From an uncultured Clostridia bacterium (GTDB taxonomy: Bacteria > Bacillota > Clostridia > Oscillospirales > Acutalibacteraceae), in assembly GCA_947623175.1 (NCBI GenBank), contig CANQGK010000020.1, positions 1 to 47,005 of the forward strand: DNA of 47,005 bases, read 5' to 3'. Of this stretch, positions 45,301 through 47,005 are shown piece by piece (the stretch's first letter is position 1; every line of letters starts with the position of its first letter). The notes under the pieces were generated by a model, which made no database searches, had not been told where the DNA came from, and saw nothing but the letters and a program-made list of their open reading frames with translations. Made by a program: the position numbers and the translations under genes.

Positions 45301-46019
45301 TCTCCCTTCGTCTTTGCCTACGGCAAATCCACCTCCCCCGTCAGGTGGAGGCAAGGCGCTGTCGCGCGGGAAATTTTAACATCATCCGCAAACTAAGCAT
45401 TTCTCAAATTTGAAGCTTAAAAAGCAGAATTTAGAGCCTTATTTGGGCTCCATCTGACGAGGGAGCTGTCAGCGTAAGCTGACTGAGGGAGAGAAAAGGT
45501 AAAGCATAGAAGAAACTAAAATTTCAATTCATCGCCGTCTCCGGCCTTTCTCTCCCTTCGTCTTTGCCTACGGCAAATCCACCTCCCCCGTCAGGTGGAG
45601 GCAAGGCGCTGTCGCGCGGGAAATTTTAACATCATCCGCAAACTAAGCATTTCTCAAATTTGAAGCTTAAAAAGCAGAATTTAGAGCCTTATTTGGGCTC
45701 CATCTGACGAGGGAGCTGTCAGCGTAAGCTGACTGAGGGAGAGAAAAGGTAAAGCATAGAAGAAACTAAAATTTCAATTCATCGCCGTCTCCGGCCTTTC
45801 TCTCCCTTCGTCTTTGCCTACGGCAAATCCACCTCCCCCGTCAGGTGGAGGCAAGGCGCTGTCGCGCGGGAAATTTTAACATCATCCGCAAACTAAGCAT
45901 TTCTCAAATTTGAAGCTTAAAAAGCAGAATTTAGAGCCTTATTTGGGCTCCATCTGACGAGGGAGCTGTCAGCGTAAGCTGACTGAGGGAGAGAAAAGGT
46001 AAAGCATAGATGAAACTAA
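45301..46019. repeat. Tandem array of three 250-bp family A units
   Basis: Units begin TCTCCCTTCGTCTTTGCC at 45301, 45551 and 45801, giving an exact 250-bp period; the third ends at about 46019. By eye the copies are identical over the shared length except near the end of the third (GATGAAACT for GAAGAAACT). Each unit is a family A element in the opposite orientation to A1/A2, joined by the linker AAACTAAAATTTCAATTCATCGCCGTC. No credible gene lies in the array. Confidence 0.92.
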
Positions 46020-46044
46020 AGCTTTATAAAATGAATGTATCGCG

Positions 46045-46225
46045 CCCCACCTTTGCCTCCATTGCCTAAAGGGAGGCTTTGCGCAGAGCGAGTTTGGCAA
46101 ATGGCGGGAAAGCCGAGAAGAAGCTTCAAAATTATCCTGCGCGTCGTGCGCGCCTTGCCCCCATCTGCCGAGGGGGGTGGCTTTTGCCGTGGCAAAAGAC
46201 GGGGGGAGAGAAAAGGTAAAGTATA
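46045..46225. repeat. Fragments of repeats B and A
   Basis: GCCTCCATTGCCTAAAGGGAGGCTTT at about 46054-46079 is a B-end hairpin. ATCCTGCGCG...CGCCTTGCCCCCATCTGCCGAGGGGGGTGGC...GGGGGGAGAGAAAAGGTAAAG (about 46133-46221) is the right half of family A, in the same orientation as A1. Confidence 0.65.
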
Positions 46226-46253
46226 GATGAAGCTAAAATTTTTACTTTTTTAC

Positions 46254-46305
46254 ATTCCGTCCGCAAAGCGGACACCGAACTTCTTCACCATTACTTTTTA
46301 CTTGG
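46254..46305. repeat. Repeat C fragment, copy C2
   Basis: CCGTCCGCAAAGCGGACACCGAACTTCTTCACCATTAC is the reverse complement of the right half of C1 (about 505-545). It lies at the 3' end of the small membrane-protein gene and reaches its stop codon. Confidence 0.6.
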
Positions 46306-46782
46306 AGCGGTGGGTGCGCCATCCGCGCCGCCGATCCATGTTACGCTTGCGCGGATTTGGTAGATATTATCCGACGCGTCCTTGAGCTTAAAGAGGTGTA
46401 TGCCGTTTTGGGTGAAGGTATACTCGGTTTTGCCGTCGCCGAGAACGGTGTAGTCGCCGTCAAAAACAAGCTTTGCGGTGACCGGCTCGGCGGTTTTTTC
46501 GGTGGTGCTGTATTCCACGTGGGCGACGGGCGGGCTATCTTCGTCGGGTTTTGCCCTGCCGCCCTTTTTGAAATGTACAACGCCCCAAACACCCAAAACC
46601 ACAACGACGCCAAGGACGCCTGCGGCGGAGATTATTTTTAGTTTTTGCCGCCTGTTTTTGTCGCTTTTTGCCGAAGATTTGTCTTTTTGCACCTCGGAGG
46701 GCGAAATTTCCGCCTTTTTGTCGGCTTCCTTCGGGCAAAGGCGCCTTTGCGATCGCCGAAATTTAATGAAATTTAAATTCAT
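46291..46782 (-). CDS. Small membrane protein with an Ig-like C-terminal remnant
   Basis: I do not recognise a family for this 163-residue protein. It has a charged N-terminus (about 1-55), one membrane helix (about 58-80; IISAAGVLGVVVVLGVWGVVHF) and an outside beta domain (about 90-150) with EYTFTQNGIHLFKLKDASDN and IRASVTWIGG, like the end of a bacterial Ig-like repeat. The start is uncertain: ATG 46782 has GGGGG about 11 nt upstream; the frame continues to 46818 but that part is repeat C sequence. Flanked by repeats on both sides, it may be a remnant of a larger surface protein. Confidence 0.5.
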   Translation of the reverse strand: MNLNFIKFRRSQRRLCPKEADKKAEISPSEVQKDKSSAKSDKNRRQKLKIISAAGVLGVVVVLGVWGVVHFKKGGRAKPDEDSPPVAHVEYSTTEKTAEPVTAKLVFDGDYTVLGDGKTEYTFTQNGIHLFKLKDASDNIYQIRASVTWIGGADGAPTAPSKK

Positions 46783-46799
46783 CGTATCTGTAACCCCCA

Positions 46800-46850
46800 A
46801 TGTGCGCTTTACGCACAAGGTAATAAGTAATATCGAATAGTGAAAAAGTA
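46800..46850. repeat. Repeat C fragment, copy C3
   Basis: TGTGCGCTTTACGCACAAGGTAATAAGTAATATCGAATAGTGAAAAAG matches the left half of C1 in direct orientation. It overlaps the upstream extension of the 46291-46782 gene. Confidence 0.6.
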
Positions 46851-46889
46851 TACGAGCGAAGCAGCATTGTTTTATAAGACTTTAGTATC

Positions 46890-46965
46890 TTCGCGGCTTT
46901 AGCCCCGTTAATCCCACCACCAACTAACGTTGGTCCCCCTCCCTTTAGGCAAGGGAGGCTTCCGG
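46890..46965. repeat. Repeat B, copy B3 (partial)
   Basis: CCCACCACCAACTAACGTTGGTCCCC...CCCTTTAGGCAAGGGAGGCTT is the reverse complement of the left half of B1 (304-355). The last bases of the window, AAATTTCAATTCAT, match the linker of the 250-bp array, so another unit may follow beyond the edge. Confidence 0.65.
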
Positions 46966-47005
46966 ATTGTCGGAATTTAATGAGAATTAAAAAATTTCAA
47001 TTCAT

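Noticed and set aside
44981..46019. CRISPR array
   Set aside because: The 56-bp units have similar sequence throughout with no unique spacers, and the 250-bp units are whole-element tandem copies; no cas genes are present.

Overview
The window looks like a chromosome segment of a Gram-positive, low-to-mid-GC gut Clostridia (Oscillospiraceae/Ruminococcaceae-like). The evidence is strong GGAGG-type ribosome binding sites and sigma-A promoters, a dockerin domain, sortase-anchored pilins, lipoprotein signals, carbohydrate ABC transporters that lack their own ATPase, and intracellular glycosidases. This assignment is inferred from gene content only; there is no rRNA or marker gene here.

Layout. 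(1) 1-940: no genes, but dense dispersed repeats (families A, B and C), ending in a terminator hairpin that resembles repeat B. (2) 950-8750, minus strand: a branched-chain amino acid operon ilvB-ilvN-ilvC-ilvD, then a DUF815 ATPase and an M20 amidohydrolase. It is preceded by a good promoter and a ~300-nt structured leader ending in an antiterminator/terminator switch. (3) 8878-41350: a large Gram-positive glycan-utilisation locus. A minus-strand operon (beta-helix protein, GH95, acetyl-esterase-like hydrolase) diverges from a long plus-strand run. That run holds a giant solute-binding protein, two permeases, an NHL/TPR/Yip1 membrane protein, a DUF5696 lipoprotein, two more permeases, a second solute-binding lipoprotein, a dockerin-bearing multi-module secreted protein, a wall/membrane-anchored paralogue of it, and a beta-helix lipoprotein. 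Next come an AraC regulator, a third beta-helix paralogue, a GH78-like rhamnosidase, a ThuA-like protein and a GHL6-type glycosidase. (4) 41437-44964, minus strand: a compact sortase-pilus islet (SipA-like catalytically dead signal peptidase, FctA-like major pilin, class B sortase, second pilin with a PQTG sorting signal). (5) 44981-47005: a ~56-bp hairpin repeat array, a perfect-looking 3 x 250-bp tandem repeat of family A, more A, B and C fragments, and one small membrane-protein ORF.

How the genes may work together (inference): the secreted dockerin protein, its anchored paralogue and the beta-helix lipoprotein would capture and process a complex, probably fucose- and/or rhamnose-containing and acetylated glycan at the surface. 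The two solute-binding proteins and four permeases would import oligosaccharides, powered by an ATPase encoded elsewhere. The GH95, GH78-like and GHL6 enzymes, the esterase and two beta-helix proteins lack signal peptides and would finish degradation in the cytoplasm. AraC (34104-35057) is the only local regulator. The three beta-helix paralogues in two cell compartments, together with the transporter/NHL-Yip1/DUF5696 block, are the best candidate here for a poorly described system.
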